A stretch of DNA of 37,671 nt from an uncultured Selenomonadales bacterium (GCA_946407015.1 CAMJML010000029.1:1-37671), one strand, 5' to 3'. Positions 24,897 through 34,011 are shown, counted from the first letter of the stretch. The notes: a model not told the origin generated them from the letters alone. A program made the numbers and translations.

Positions 24897-25664
24897 ATGC
24901 CCCAAAAACCGGCTGTTGTGAAATCGGCGGCGCGCACCTTGGATGTGATCGAACTGATCGTTCAATGTCCCAAACCGCCTACCTTTACTTATATTCAAGA
25001 ACAACTGGATATTCCCAAGAGCTCCCTGTCTTATTTATTACAGGAACTGATCAATCGTGACTATATTGAAATGGATGCGGATTTGCGCGTGTATTATCCT
25101 GGGTTAAAATTGGTGCAGGTCAGTGCATCCTGTATCAATAATACCAGCACATCCAGGGAAATTGCACTTGGTATTAAAAAACTTAGCGAGGAATTGGGAG
25201 AAACCACCCATGCCGGTATCTTGGACGGCCGTTTTATTATCTATATTTCCAAGTATCAAGGCACCAAAGATATTAGTCTGGTTACCAATATTGGTTTCAG
25301 GATTCCGGCCCATGCGACCGCAATTGGCAAAATGCTGTTATCGTCGTTAGATTCTGAGGAAATCGCTGCACGCCTGAAAAATGTTACATTGGAAAAATAT
25401 ACGGAGAATACCCTGACATCCTATGAACGGCTTGTTGAAGAACTCCATAAGAGTGCACAACATCATTATGCGATTGATCGTCAGGAAATCATCCCGGGTG
25501 GAATTTGCGTTGCAGCTCCTGTTTATGATCGAAACCATAAAATGATTGTGGCGATCAGCGTAACAATGCCTGTCATACGAGCCACCGAGGAATTTCTAGA
25601 CGAAGCTATTGAAAAAGTCAAAAGGACAGCGGAGCATATTTCGCTGCGTATTGGCAAAATGTAA
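24897..25664 (+). CDS. IclR-family transcriptional regulator
   Basis: 255 residues: a winged HTH (about 8-65, with TYIQEQLDIPKSSLSYLLQEL) and an IclR effector domain (about 80-250, with GRFIIYISKYQG, RIPAHATAIGKMLLSS and GGICVAAPVYD). It should sense a small organic acid or sugar acid. The start is ATG 24897 because TGGAGGAT lies just upstream; ATG 24882 overlaps that site. It is transcribed in the same direction as the dehydratase and aldolase genes that follow, and two palindromes at 25725-25758 in the intervening gap are its likely targets. A short CAGCAG/CTGCTG hairpin follows its stop codon. Confidence 0.9.
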   Translation: MPQKPAVVKSAARTLDVIELIVQCPKPPTFTYIQEQLDIPKSSLSYLLQELINRDYIEMDADLRVYYPGLKLVQVSASCINNTSTSREIALGIKKLSEELGETTHAGILDGRFIIYISKYQGTKDISLVTNIGFRIPAHATAIGKMLLSSLDSEEIAARLKNVTLEKYTENTLTSYERLVEELHKSAQHHYAIDRQEIIPGGICVAAPVYDRNHKMIVAISVTMPVIRATEEFLDEAIEKVKRTAEHISLRIGKM

Positions 25665-25724
25665 AAAAATTGAAAAACCAGCAGGATAAACTGCTGCTAT
25701 GCCGTAATGGTAACTCTAAAGTAT

Positions 25725-25758
25725 GTTCTTAAATAAGAACTATGTTCATATATATGAA
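25725..25758. promoter_or_regulatory. Two adjacent palindromes, candidate IclR operators
   Basis: GTTCTTAAATAAGAAC (25725-25740; arms GTTCTT/AAGAAC) and TTCATATATATGAA (25745-25758, perfect, preceded by G) have centres 19 bp apart, close to two helical turns. They lie between the IclR gene and the dehydratase gene it probably controls. The sequence downstream (GGATTATATGATTG) may hold the -10. Confidence 0.6.
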
Positions 25759-25874
25759 TTAACGGATTATATGATTGACTCTGCCGGAAAGTATTTCGGC
25801 TGCTTTGGCTGCCAAGGAATTCGGATACATGAGCGCATAAGCAGTTAATATCCCATGCGGGAGAAAAGGAGTGA

Positions 25875-27602
25875 ATGAACATGGTGAAACAACGCTGTCA
25901 AGATGTGCGAAACCTATGGGCGCAAGTCGATGCGCTCATGCTGGGCATGAATTGGTCGGAGGAAGATGTGGAAAAGCCGCATATCCTGGTCGATGATGTT
26001 CAGGGAGACAGTCACCCCGGGAGCTTTCATTTGGATGTCTTAAATGATGAGGCTTGTATTGGTGTTTATGAAGCGGGGGGCAAACCGGCCAAATTTCATG
26101 TTACCGATATCTGTGATGGCTGGGCTCAGGGGCATGACGGTATGAATTATATTCTGGCTTCGCGGGAAATCATGGCCGATATGGTGCAAATCCATGCTTC
26201 GGTTATTCCCTGGGATGGCATGATTTTGTTATCCGGCTGCGACAAATCGGTACCGGCTCATCTGATGGCAGCAGCCAGAATGGACATTCCCACCATCCAT
26301 ATTCCCAGTGGGTCAATGCGCTCGGGTCCGAATATTTCGACCTCCGGGCTGGCCGGTCCCTTAACGGCAAAAGCGAAAAAAGGGCTGGTATCTCATCGTG
26401 AAATGCGGGACTTCAAATTAACCGGCTGTCCATCGTGCGGTGCCTGTCAGTTTATGGGAACCGCCAGTACCATGCAATGTATGTCGGAGGCATTGGGATT
26501 GGCATTGCCAGGTACGGCTTTGATGCCGGCTACTTTTATGGATATTCGGCGTTATGCCCGGATGGCCGGAAAGAAAATCTTGGAATTGGCCGATAAAAAT
26601 ATTACAGCCGGAAAAATTTTAACCCCCGCCGCTTTTGAAAACGCGATCAAAGTACATGCAGCCATCGGCGGCAGTACGAATGCGCTGCTGCATTTACCGG
26701 CAGTGGCTCATGAACTGGGGATGGAGCTTGATCCAAAATTGTTTGACCGGATCGGTCAGCAAATTAAATATCTGACTAATATTCAACCAAGCGGGAAATA
26801 TGTGACTGAAATGTTCTGGTTTGCGGGCGGGGTTCCGATGATTCAATGGCTGATCAAAGACGAACTGAATCTTGATGCCGTAACCGTTACCGGCAACACA
26901 CTGGGGGAAAACCTTCATCAATTGTGGCAGGATGGTTTTTTTGAACGTTGTCTAAATTATTTAAAAACCTATGGAATTCCGGCCGAAGAAATTATTAAAG
27001 CACCGGAGCGGGTGACACAATATGGATCGATTGCCGTACTGGACGGTAATATCGCTCCCGATGGAGCGGTGATTAAATATTCGGCTGTCGTGCCTCAAAT
27101 GCATCGGCATACCGGAATGGCAGCAGTATTTGACAGTGAAGAGGATGCTCAGGCAGCGATTATTGCCGGACAGATTAACCCGGGTGCGGTAGTCGTCATT
27201 CGCTATGAAGGGCCTAAAGGATCGGGAATGCCGGAAATGTTTATGACCACCGATGCGATTGTTTTTGATGAAAGGCTGAACGGAACGGTTGCGATTGTTA
27301 CAGACGGCCGCTTCTCCGGAGCAACACGGGGACCTTGTATTGGACACGTCTCTCCTGAGGCTGTCGAAGGCGGACCCATTGCGTTCATCCAGGATGGGGA
27401 TTTGATCGAGATTGATCTAGCGGCAAGAACCATCAGTCTCGTGGGAACCGGTGGTATCCGTCAGGAGGCGGATACCGTTGCAGTGCTGCTGGCTGAGCGA
27501 AAGTCCGCGTGGAAACTGCCGGAGCTAAAACCTAAAAAGGGTATTTTGAAGCGCTATTCACAAAATGCCGTTTCAGCAATGGCCGGCGCTTATATGAAGT
27601 AG
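25875..27602 (+). CDS. IlvD/Edd-family dehydratase, probably for a sugar acid
   Basis: Iron-sulfur dehydratase of 575 residues that converts 2,3-dihydroxy acids to 2-keto-3-deoxy acids. Likely cluster and metal residues are C80 ([13 protein letters not shown]), C122 ([13 protein letters not shown]) and C191 ([14 protein letters not shown]). The N-terminal site reads [10 protein letters not shown], nearer the PGHVHL form of E. coli IlvD than the PCNxHL form of [2Fe-2S] enzymes. Annotation as dihydroxy-acid dehydratase of valine synthesis is possible, but no other ilv gene is near. The partner is a DHDPS-family aldolase and the regulator is IclR, so sugar-acid breakdown is favoured (inference). 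AAAGGAGTGA precedes ATG 25875; ATG 25881 is an equal alternative. Confidence 0.88.
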   Translation: MNMVKQRCQDVRNLWAQVDALMLGMNWSEEDVEKPHILVDDVQGDSHPGSFHLDVLNDEACIGVYEAGGKPAKFHVTDICDGWAQGHDGMNYILASREIMADMVQIHASVIPWDGMILLSGCDKSVPAHLMAAARMDIPTIHIPSGSMRSGPNISTSGLAGPLTAKAKKGLVSHREMRDFKLTGCPSCGACQFMGTASTMQCMSEALGLALPGTALMPATFMDIRRYARMAGKKILELADKNITAGKILTPAAFENAIKVHAAIGGSTNALLHLPAVAHELGMELDPKLFDRIGQQIKYLTNIQPSGKYVTEMFWFAGGVPMIQWLIKDELNLDAVTVTGNTLGENLHQLWQDGFFERCLNYLKTYGIPAEEIIKAPERVTQYGSIAVLDGNIAPDGAVIKYSAVVPQMHRHTGMAAVFDSEEDAQAAIIAGQINPGAVVVIRYEGPKGSGMPEMFMTTDAIVFDERLNGTVAIVTDGRFSGATRGPCIGHVSPEAVEGGPIAFIQDGDLIEIDLAARTISLVGTGGIRQEADTVAVLLAERKSAWKLPELKPKKGILKRYSQNAVSAMAGAYMK

Positions 27603-27638
27603 GCTGCTTGCTATCCATACAATGTGAGGAGGTCAATG

Positions 27639-28532
27639 ATGTTTAAAGGAATTCTTACCCCGGTGATTACAGTTTTGGATTCACAAGGTAAACTGGACTG
27701 GCCAGGCAATGAACTGGTGATTAATCGTTTGATTGATCATGGCATGGATGGCCTGCTGTTTCTTGGCAGTATTGGAGAATTTACGGCCTTAACCCTGGCA
27801 GAGAAAAAAGAATTTATCAAATTTGTTGTGAACAAGGTCGCCCGGCGGGTGCCTGTTCTTATTGGCACCGGTGGAACGGTTCAGGACGAAGTCATTGAGT
27901 TGACCCGCTTTGCCGAACAAGCAGGCGCAGATGGCGTTGTCGTCATATCGCCTTATTATTTCAAGCTAGATGCAGAAATCCTCTATCGATATTTTGCCAA
28001 TATTGCCTCCAGTACAAGGCTGCCCATCATGCTGTATAATTTTCCTGACCGGACATCCTCGGACTTGGGGCCGGAATTAGTCCTTCGCTTAGCCACAGAA
28101 TTTGAAAACATTGTTGCGATGAAAGATACTGTTGATAATATCAGTCATACGAGAAAAGTCATTCAAAGGGTAAAAGCGTACCGGCCTGACTTTCGTGTTC
28201 TTTCCGGCTATGATGAGTACCTGGTGCCCAATCTCATGGCTGGTGGCGATGGGGTCCTATGCGGGCTTACTAATGTGGTTCCGGAAGTTTTCGCTGAATT
28301 ATTAAAAGCCTACCGGGAAAAAGATTTTAATGCCGTCACTCTGCTCAGCAAAAAGATCTCCATTCTAATGAGCTTATATGACGTTTCTCAACCTTTTATT
28401 GCCGCTATTAAAGGAGCCGTGGCAGCCCAAGGAGTTCCTATCAGCGCGCAGGTAAAAGAACCAGCCCTGGGGCTTACGCCTGAGCAGATCACAGCCATCG
28501 AAGCGATTTTAACCAAAGCCGGGCAGCGATAA
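27639..28532 (+). CDS. DHDPS/NAL-family aldolase
   Basis: TIM-barrel class I aldolase of 297 residues. The Schiff-base lysine is K162 (VAMKDTVDN) and the catalytic tyrosine Y133 (MLYNFPDRT); GSIGEFTALT (43-52) is the carboxylate-binding loop. The family includes dihydrodipicolinate synthase and 2-keto-3-deoxy sugar-acid aldolases. The partner dehydratase 36 bases upstream suggests that it cleaves the 2-keto-3-deoxy acid that enzyme makes. The start was placed at ATG 27639, six bases after GAGGAGG; ATG 27636 is in frame but closer. It is the last gene of the unit, with a terminator at 28552. Confidence 0.88.
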   Translation: MFKGILTPVITVLDSQGKLDWPGNELVINRLIDHGMDGLLFLGSIGEFTALTLAEKKEFIKFVVNKVARRVPVLIGTGGTVQDEVIELTRFAEQAGADGVVVISPYYFKLDAEILYRYFANIASSTRLPIMLYNFPDRTSSDLGPELVLRLATEFENIVAMKDTVDNISHTRKVIQRVKAYRPDFRVLSGYDEYLVPNLMAGGDGVLCGLTNVVPEVFAELLKAYREKDFNAVTLLSKKISILMSLYDVSQPFIAAIKGAVAAQGVPISAQVKEPALGLTPEQITAIEAILTKAGQR

Positions 28533-28551
28533 GCTTTCTGGGATTCCAGCC

Positions 28552-28595
28552 AAGGAACTGGACTGAGACTTGTCTTTCAGTGGCAGTTCCTTTTT
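28552..28595 (+). terminator. Terminator of the dehydratase-aldolase unit
   Basis: AAGGAACTG (28552-28560) pairs with CAGTTCCTT (28584-28592), extended inward by ACTGA/TCAGT, followed by five T (28591-28595). Confidence 0.78.
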
Positions 28596-28781
28596 GCTGT
28601 GTTCAATCCTTAGTGGCAAGAAGGCGGCCTGATTTCTGCTGCTGCGTTGACTTGCCGGTTTAAAGAAACTTGCATTCGGTTATAGGAAAAGGAACGGGCG
28701 ATAGCGAAGTGTAGAAGCACGAAGCAGATAATCCAGTGCCTTCTTAAGGCTAAGCAACCTTGTTGAAGTGGAGATGGTAAG

Positions 28782-29885
28782 ATGAGTCAGCAGGATATTC
28801 ATGTGATTTATGGGACTGATTACGCACGAATGACGCTTGAAATTATGGAAAGGACTCAGGTAGCTAAGCGGCTTAATCCTGCTATGAAAATTGGTATAAA
28901 GCCCAATCTGGTTGTTGCGAAACCAGCCAGCAGCGGGGCAACAACCTCACCCGTAGTGGTAGAAGCGGTTATTCGTTATTTGCAGCAGCACGGCTGCAAT
29001 AATATTGCCATCATGGAAGGTTCCTGGGTTGGCGATGATACGAAAACCGCTTTTCAGGTTTGCGGCTATCAAGCCTTAGCAGAGCAGTACCATGTTTCTT
29101 TGTATGATCTGAAAACCGATGCGTTTATCATGAAATCGGTTGGAAATCTGCAGCTGAAAGTTTGCAAGAAACCCTTAGAGGTTGACTTTTTGATTAATAT
29201 TCCGGTACTCAAGGCCCACTGTCAAACGTTATTGACTTGTGCCTTGAAGAATATGAAGGGCTGTATTCCCGATAGTGAAAAAAGGCGGTTTCATCAATTA
29301 GGGCTGCATCAGCCCATTGGCTATTTAGGGAGTCTGCTCAAACCTGATTTGATTATTATCGATGCGATTGCCGGTGATCTCACTTTTGAAGAGGGAGGAA
29401 ATCCTGTCCAGATGGACCGGATTATAGCGGGGACCGATCCGGTCCTGCTGGATTCCTATGCTGCGTCGCTGCTGGGATACCGGCCTGAGGAAATTGAATA
29501 TATTCAGATTGCCGAGCAAATGGGGGCCGGGACTTCCAGACTTGAGCAAGCAACCATCTATGAATATGATAGCGGGCAAAAAAATACTAGTCAGTTTAAA
29601 CCTTCCGACAAAGCCCGGCGCCTGGCTAAGCACATTATAGCGAAGGAAGCTTGCTCAGCTTGTTACGGCAGTCTGATTCATGGGCTGCAGCGCTGTTTGG
29701 AACGTGGCCTGCTCAATCAATTAACCAGCCCGGTTCATATTGGCCAGGGCTTTCGGGGAAAGGACTTTTCAGGATTAGGAGTGGGGCACTGCTGCCGTGG
29801 CGGCAGCAGTAGTGTACCAGGCTGTCCGCCAACCGCAAAAGATATTGTCCACTTTCTTGAAAGCCAGCTTAGACACGGGAGCTGA
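28782..29885 (+). CDS. DUF362 domain protein with C-terminal cysteine cluster
   Basis: 367 residues, DUF362 family. The N-terminal part (IGIKPNLVVAKPASSGATTSP, then IAIMEGSW) and the central FLINIPVLKAHCQTLLTCALKNMKGC block are the family signature. The last 80 residues hold a cysteine group: CSACYGSL, QRC, GHCCRGG and PGCPP, which could bind an Fe-S cluster or metal in place of the ferredoxin domain that many DUF362 proteins carry; this is inference. The function of the family is not settled. ATG 28782 follows GTGGAGATGG. It is a single gene after a 186-base gap that contains a possible TTGACT -35 near 28648 but no clear -10. Confidence 0.82.
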   Translation: MSQQDIHVIYGTDYARMTLEIMERTQVAKRLNPAMKIGIKPNLVVAKPASSGATTSPVVVEAVIRYLQQHGCNNIAIMEGSWVGDDTKTAFQVCGYQALAEQYHVSLYDLKTDAFIMKSVGNLQLKVCKKPLEVDFLINIPVLKAHCQTLLTCALKNMKGCIPDSEKRRFHQLGLHQPIGYLGSLLKPDLIIIDAIAGDLTFEEGGNPVQMDRIIAGTDPVLLDSYAASLLGYRPEEIEYIQIAEQMGAGTSRLEQATIYEYDSGQKNTSQFKPSDKARRLAKHIIAKEACSACYGSLIHGLQRCLERGLLNQLTSPVHIGQGFRGKDFSGLGVGHCCRGGSSSVPGCPPTAKDIVHFLESQLRHGS

Positions 29886-29993
29886 GCGATTCAGGTCCGA
29901 ATGCTTGCGTTCTTTTTCGTCCTGCTGTAACGCGTCAATTAGCAGGTTTGCCAAAAGATCAAGCGCTATGTTCCTAAGAATGAAAAAAGAAGC

Positions 29994-30023
29994 TTGAATA
30001 TTAGGCGGGATACAGAGTATAAT
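29994..30023 (+). promoter_or_regulatory. Sigma-A promoter of metA
   Basis: TTGAAT (29994-29999), 18-base spacer, perfect TATAAT (30018-30023). Transcription would start near 30030, leaving a leader of about 120 bases. Confidence 0.65.
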
Positions 30024-30034
30024 GATAACCAATG

Positions 30035-30071
30035 AGGCTTTATTTGCCGAAAACGGCAAATAGGGCCTTTT
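30035..30071 (+). terminator. Hairpin with T tract at the start of the metA leader
   Basis: AGGC-TT-TATTTGCCG pairs with CGGCAAATA-GG-GCCT around an AAAA loop (15 bp counting two G-T pairs), followed by TTTT. It could end the upstream DUF362 transcript, or act as an attenuator for metA, since it lies a few bases after the predicted start of transcription. No SAM-I, SAM-II or T-box motif was recognised between it and the ATG. Confidence 0.6.
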
Positions 30072-30149
30072 GGATATCTATAACGTAAACTGTTAAAAGC
30101 ACTTTGTACTTTTGGAGAAGACTTTATCGCTGTAAAGGAGATGAACCCC

Positions 30150-31106
30150 ATGCCTATTAAAATTCCGAATAATTTGCCGGCGGTTAATATCCTGGAAAAG
30201 GAAAACATTTTCACTATGGATGAAGACCGGGCTTATTCGCAGGACATACGCCCGTTGCGTATTCTGTTGTTAAACCTGATGCCGACAAAAATTGTCACGG
30301 AAACGCAGCTGCTGCGCTTGCTGGGGAATTCTCCGTTACAGGTAGAGTTTGATTTTATGTATACGGCTACTTATGAGCCTAAGAATACGCCGCAAGAACA
30401 TCTAGTCAAGTTTTATGAGACCTTTGATGCCGTGAAGCACCGGAAATATGACGGTATGATCATTACAGGAGCTCCTGTTGAACAAATTCCGTTTGAAGAA
30501 GTGGTCTATTGGCAGGAACTTTGTGAAATTATGGATTGGAGCCGCCGCAACGTCTATTCCACTCTTCATATTTGCTGGGGAGCGCAAGCGGCCTTGTACC
30601 ATCATTATGGCATTCCCAAATACGATTTACCGCAAAAAATGTTTGGCGTATTTCCACATACTGTGAATATCAAGGAAAAAATGCTGTTCCGCGGATTTGA
30701 TGATGTTTTTTATGTGCCCCATTCCCGCCACACCGAGGTACGGAGGGAGGATATTGTTAAAGTTCCCGGTTTATGTATTTTATCCGAATCTAAGGAAGCC
30801 GGGGTTTATGCCGTCGTGGATAAAAAGCACCGTCAGCTTTTTATAACCGGGCACTCGGAATATGATCCCCTGACCTTAAAAGCCGAATATGACCGTGACG
30901 TAGCTCAGGGCTTACCGATTCAGGTGCCGGCTAATTACTATCCGGGCGATGATCCTGCGAAAACTCCGCTGGTCCGCTGGCGCAGTGCCGCGAACCTGCT
31001 GTTTACTAATTGGCTCAATTATTATGTTTACCAAGGAACTCCTTTTGATTTAGAACAGTTAAATAAAACAGATGACCTTAGTGGGCTGCACGGTGATGGC
31101 ATTTAA
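30150..31106 (+). CDS. metA: Homoserine O-acetyltransferase, MetA type
   Basis: First committed step of methionine synthesis; 318 residues. The catalytic Cys is C142 (LHICWGAQ), with the His and Glu of the triad in the later HSRHTE/GHSEYD region. Residue 111, which sets acyl-CoA choice in this family, is Glu (TGAPVE), the form found in acetyl-CoA-using Bacillus MetA, whereas E. coli has Gly for succinyl-CoA. So O-acetylhomoserine is the predicted product. ATG 30150 ([11 protein letters not shown]) was chosen because AAAGGAG lies nine bases upstream and because it puts E111 and C142 at the family's numbers; ATG 30141 is too close to the ribosome site. Monocistronic. Confidence 0.95.
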   Translation: MPIKIPNNLPAVNILEKENIFTMDEDRAYSQDIRPLRILLLNLMPTKIVTETQLLRLLGNSPLQVEFDFMYTATYEPKNTPQEHLVKFYETFDAVKHRKYDGMIITGAPVEQIPFEEVVYWQELCEIMDWSRRNVYSTLHICWGAQAALYHHYGIPKYDLPQKMFGVFPHTVNIKEKMLFRGFDDVFYVPHSRHTEVRREDIVKVPGLCILSESKEAGVYAVVDKKHRQLFITGHSEYDPLTLKAEYDRDVAQGLPIQVPANYYPGDDPAKTPLVRWRSAANLLFTNWLNYYVYQGTPFDLEQLNKTDDLSGLHGDGI

Positions 31107-31125
31107 GCCTGCTCCGGGTTGAAAT

Positions 31126-31173
31126 AAGATCGCACTGTCCCTGAAACTTGCTTCAGGGACGGTGCGATCTTTT
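31126..31173 (+). terminator. Terminator of metA
   Basis: AAGATCGCAC-TGTCCCTGAA pairs with TTCAGGGACG-GTGCGATCTT around a short loop, a stem of about 19 bp ending in TTTTATATT. Confidence 0.88.
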
Positions 31174-31218
31174 ATATTAAATATTCAAAAATCTTGTGAC
31201 TAAAGTCCTTGGAGGTTC

Positions 31219-31247
31219 TTGACGCTGTTCAGGGAATGATATACAAT
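31219..31247 (+). promoter_or_regulatory. Sigma-A promoter of the che operon
   Basis: TTGACG (31219-31224), 17-base spacer, TACAAT (31242-31247). The predicted leader of about 300 bases contains the repeats, the riboswitch and its terminator. Confidence 0.7.
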
Positions 31248-31253
31248 TATAGA

Positions 31254-31298
31254 CAAATACATACAAATTTATACATCGTTTTACAGATTTATACATAG
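31254..31298 (+). repeat. Helically phased short direct repeats in the che leader
   Basis: CAAATTTATACATCG (31264-31278) and CAGATTTATACATAG (31284-31298) are 13/15 identical and start 20 bp apart; a weaker copy, CAAATACATA, starts at 31254, 10 bp before the first. Phasing at 10 and 20 bp is what side-by-side protein binding would need. They lie at the predicted start of transcription. Confidence 0.5.
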
Positions 31299-31311
31299 TG
31301 TGTTAGGTTTC

Positions 31312-31410
31312 AGGACAATTGAATAATGGGCAAACCTGCCGAAAGACAGGGACGCAAAGCTATGGGTCTAAAGTCGCGCTGCGGCCAGGATTGCCAAGCC
31401 GTCGTGTTAG
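31312..31410 (+). promoter_or_regulatory. Cyclic di-GMP riboswitch, class I (GEMM-I)
   Basis: Contains the GEMM-I signature: GGGCAAACC, a hairpin capped by GAAA (CCTGCCGAAAGACAGG), GGACGCAAAGC, then TATGG...CTAAAG, the 11-base receptor for the GAAA loop, and GATTGCCAAGCC closing the second arm. Aligned to the V. cholerae Vc2 aptamer, the position equal to G20 is G, which marks c-di-GMP binders rather than the A20 cGAMP-sensing variants. It lies between promoter and terminator of the che operon. Confidence 0.92.
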
Positions 31411-31428
31411 TGGAAGCTACATGTTAAG

Positions 31429-31452
31429 GCCCGGGGATCCCCCGGGCTTTTT
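31429..31452 (+). terminator. Expression-platform terminator of the c-di-GMP riboswitch
   Basis: GCCCGGGG (31429-31436) pairs with CCCCGGGC around a tiny AT-C loop, followed by five T, about 100 bases before cheY. Whether c-di-GMP turns the operon on or off cannot be read with certainty. Confidence 0.88.
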
Positions 31453-31551
31453 ATGTTCTTTTCAGGTTTTACCAATTTAGTTTTGAGCTCCACGCGTATT
31501 CTTTTTCATACGTGTCATGCTAATTTATTCTGATCAATAGGGGGCATGTAG

Positions 31552-31908
31552 ATGAAAGTACTGACTGTAGATGATGCTGTTTTTATCAGGGTAACACTGC
31601 GGGAAATGTTGGAAAGACATGGTTATGAAGTCGTAGGTGAAGCGAGCAATGGAATTGAAGGCGTTAAAAAGTACAATGAGCTTAAACCCGATTTAGTCAC
31701 AATGGATATTACCATGCCGGAGATGGATGGAATTGCCGCTTTACGTAAAATCAAACAAATTAATCCACAAGCCAAAGTCATTATGATTTCGGCAATGGGA
31801 CAGGAAAAAAGTGTGAAAGAATCGATTTTGGCAGGAGCCTGTGGGTTTATTCTAAAACCCTTCAATGAAGAACAGGTCATTCGTGGATTGAGTAAATTTA
31901 AATCATAA
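31552..31908 (+). CDS. cheY: CheY chemotaxis response regulator
   Basis: Single receiver domain of 118 residues. Acid pocket D7/D8, phosphoacceptor D52 (VTMDITMPEMDG), S80 in ISAMG and K102 (LKPF) are all present, and there is no output domain, as in CheY that binds the flagellar motor switch. It would be phosphorylated by the CheA encoded 51 bases downstream. ATAGGGGG precedes ATG 31552. It is the first gene after the c-di-GMP riboswitch. Confidence 0.92.
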   Translation: MKVLTVDDAVFIRVTLREMLERHGYEVVGEASNGIEGVKKYNELKPDLVTMDITMPEMDGIAALRKIKQINPQAKVIMISAMGQEKSVKESILAGACGFILKPFNEEQVIRGLSKFKS

Positions 31909-31959
31909 AGCCGGCCGTGAAGGATGGTACTGCAGTAAACACTGATGTGAGGGTGGAGT

Positions 31960-34011
31960 ATGGTGAGTGAATATAGCCAAGTCTCAGGACCGGGCCTTTT
32001 TGTGTTTGAAACCAACCAATTGTTAGACAAGCTGGAGCTTTTAATTCTGGGCAGTGAAAAAAATGGCGGGCTGCAGGCCTCAATGGATGAAGTTTTTCGG
32101 ATTATGCATACCATCAAAGGATCAGCCGCCATGATGGCTTTTCAGAATATCTCTTTGGTGGCGCACTCTGTTGAAGATGTTTTTTATTTTTTGCGGGAAA
32201 ATCGGCAAACTACTGTCGATGATTCCAAACTGACCGATTTGGTATTGTCCGTGGTAGATTTTATCAAAGGCGAAATTGCCAAATTGGAAACCGGAAAAAG
32301 TCTAACCGGTGATGCTTCAGGATTAACCAATGCCATACAGGCCTTCTTGGCTGAAATCAAAACATTGGACCCAGTGCTTGCTGGTTTACCCTTAAAGTCT
32401 GACTACGAAGTCATGCGTCAATCTTTTATTGAAGCTTGTCGCATAGAAGGAGAAGAGGGGCAAACCATTTGCGAGGCTGTGGTCTTTTTTGATGACGATT
32501 GTGGCATGGAAAACTTGCGAGCCTTAACAGTGCTGAGCGAACTTGGGACTTACGCGCAAAAGCTGGAATATGCTCCTGGGGATATCGTAGAGAATGATGC
32601 TACGGCCGACCTTATCCGCTATGAAGGGTTTAGGATTTGGTTTACCACAACAGCCTCCATGACGGCCTTGCATGATTTTTTTGCTCAGGTGATGTTTCTA
32701 AAGGAATATTCCTTAATGGCGATTGACCATTCAGATGCTAGTAAGCCCAGGATACCGAGGTGCATTGATCTGGACGGCCCGCTGGTTACGGCAAGCGAGA
32801 GCGCCGGTCAGCCTGCTGATGCAACCGGTGATAGTGAGCAAAGCCTGGCAGCCAAGCAAAGCTTTATCAGTGTCAATGTCGCTAAAATGGATACTCTCAT
32901 GGATTTGGTGGGCGAACTGGTTATTGCGGAGGCGATGGTGACACAAAATCCCGAATTACAGGATTTAAATTTAGATAAGTTTTTTAAGGCTGCCCGGCAG
33001 TTAAGGAAAATTACCGGTGAATTGCAGGATGTTGTCATGTCCATCCGGATGGTGCCGCTGGCGGCAACCTTTCATAAAATGACCAGAATTGTGCGTGATA
33101 TGGCGCGGAACCTGGATAAGCAGGTTGAACTGGAGATTGTGGGTGAGCAGACCGAGGTCGATAAAAATATTATTGAAAACATTGCAGATCCGCTGATGCA
33201 TCTGATCCGTAATGCGGTTGACCATGGAATTGAACCTGTCGACGTGCGTGCCGCCAAAGGAAAACCGCTGACTGGAAAAGTCCGCCTGGAGGCAAAGAAT
33301 TCCGGCGGGGATGTCTGGATTATTGTTCAAGATGACGGGGGCGGTTTAAACCGGGAAAAAATCCTTCAAAAAGCCAGAGAGCGTGGGCTGCTTGATCAGG
33401 ATGACAGCGGATTAACCGATAAACAAGTTTATGCATTTATTTTAAAACCAGGTTTTTCTACCAAGGAATGTGTTACGGAGTATTCGGGGCGCGGTGTGGG
33501 GATGGATGTTGTAGCGAAAAATATTGCGGCAATTGGTGGGGCGATTAGCGTGGACAGTGCCGAAGGTGTGGGCACGACCATGTCGATCCGTATTCCGCTT
33601 ACGCTGGCGATTATTGACGGAATGACCGTCAAGGTCGGTGATAGCGTCTACACCGTACCAACGATTGCGATTAAGGAGTCGTTTCGACTCCGTGAGCAAA
33701 ATCTTATTACCGATCCTGACAATCGTGAAATGATTATGATTCGAGGACAATGCTACCCGGTTTTACGGCTGCATGAACGATTTAAAATAAAGACGGCAGT
33801 GGCCGATTTGTATGAAGGGATTATGCTGATGGTTGAACTGGAGGGCAAAAGTGCATGCTTGCTGGTCGATGCGCTGCTTGGCCAACAACAGGTGGTTGTG
33901 AAGGCCTTACCAGGCTATATTAAGAAAATGCAGGGGATAGCGGGCTGTACGTTGCTTGGTGATGGCAGCGTCAGTCTGATTTTAGACGTGGATGGCCTGA
34001 TTCAGACATAA
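31960..34011 (+). CDS. cheA: CheA chemotaxis histidine kinase
   Basis: 683 residues with the full CheA order: a P1 Hpt domain with phospho-His H50 (RIMHTIKGSAAMMA), a P2-like response-regulator docking region (about 140-265), a P3 dimerisation segment (SFISVNVAKMDTLMDLVGELVIAEAM), the P4 ATPase (HLIRNAVDHGIEP, VQDDGGGLNREKI, GRGVGMDVV) and a CheW-like P5 domain at the end. It phosphorylates CheY and CheB in response to the MCP encoded in the same operon. Start ATG 31960 after GAGGGTGGAG; the in-frame GTG next to it is equally possible. Confidence 0.96.
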   Translation: MVSEYSQVSGPGLFVFETNQLLDKLELLILGSEKNGGLQASMDEVFRIMHTIKGSAAMMAFQNISLVAHSVEDVFYFLRENRQTTVDDSKLTDLVLSVVDFIKGEIAKLETGKSLTGDASGLTNAIQAFLAEIKTLDPVLAGLPLKSDYEVMRQSFIEACRIEGEEGQTICEAVVFFDDDCGMENLRALTVLSELGTYAQKLEYAPGDIVENDATADLIRYEGFRIWFTTTASMTALHDFFAQVMFLKEYSLMAIDHSDASKPRIPRCIDLDGPLVTASESAGQPADATGDSEQSLAAKQSFISVNVAKMDTLMDLVGELVIAEAMVTQNPELQDLNLDKFFKAARQLRKITGELQDVVMSIRMVPLAATFHKMTRIVRDMARNLDKQVELEIVGEQTEVDKNIIENIADPLMHLIRNAVDHGIEPVDVRAAKGKPLTGKVRLEAKNSGGDVWIIVQDDGGGLNREKILQKARERGLLDQDDSGLTDKQVYAFILKPGFSTKECVTEYSGRGVGMDVVAKNIAAIGGAISVDSAEGVGTTMSIRIPLTLAIIDGMTVKVGDSVYTVPTIAIKESFRLREQNLITDPDNREMIMIRGQCYPVLRLHERFKIKTAVADLYEGIMLMVELEGKSACLLVDALLGQQQVVVKALPGYIKKMQGIAGCTLLGDGSVSLILDVDGLIQT

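Noticed and set aside
31312-31410. Reading of the che leader as a cGAMP-sensing GEMM variant
   Set aside because: The position aligned to Vc2 G20 is G, whereas cGAMP-type members carry A there.
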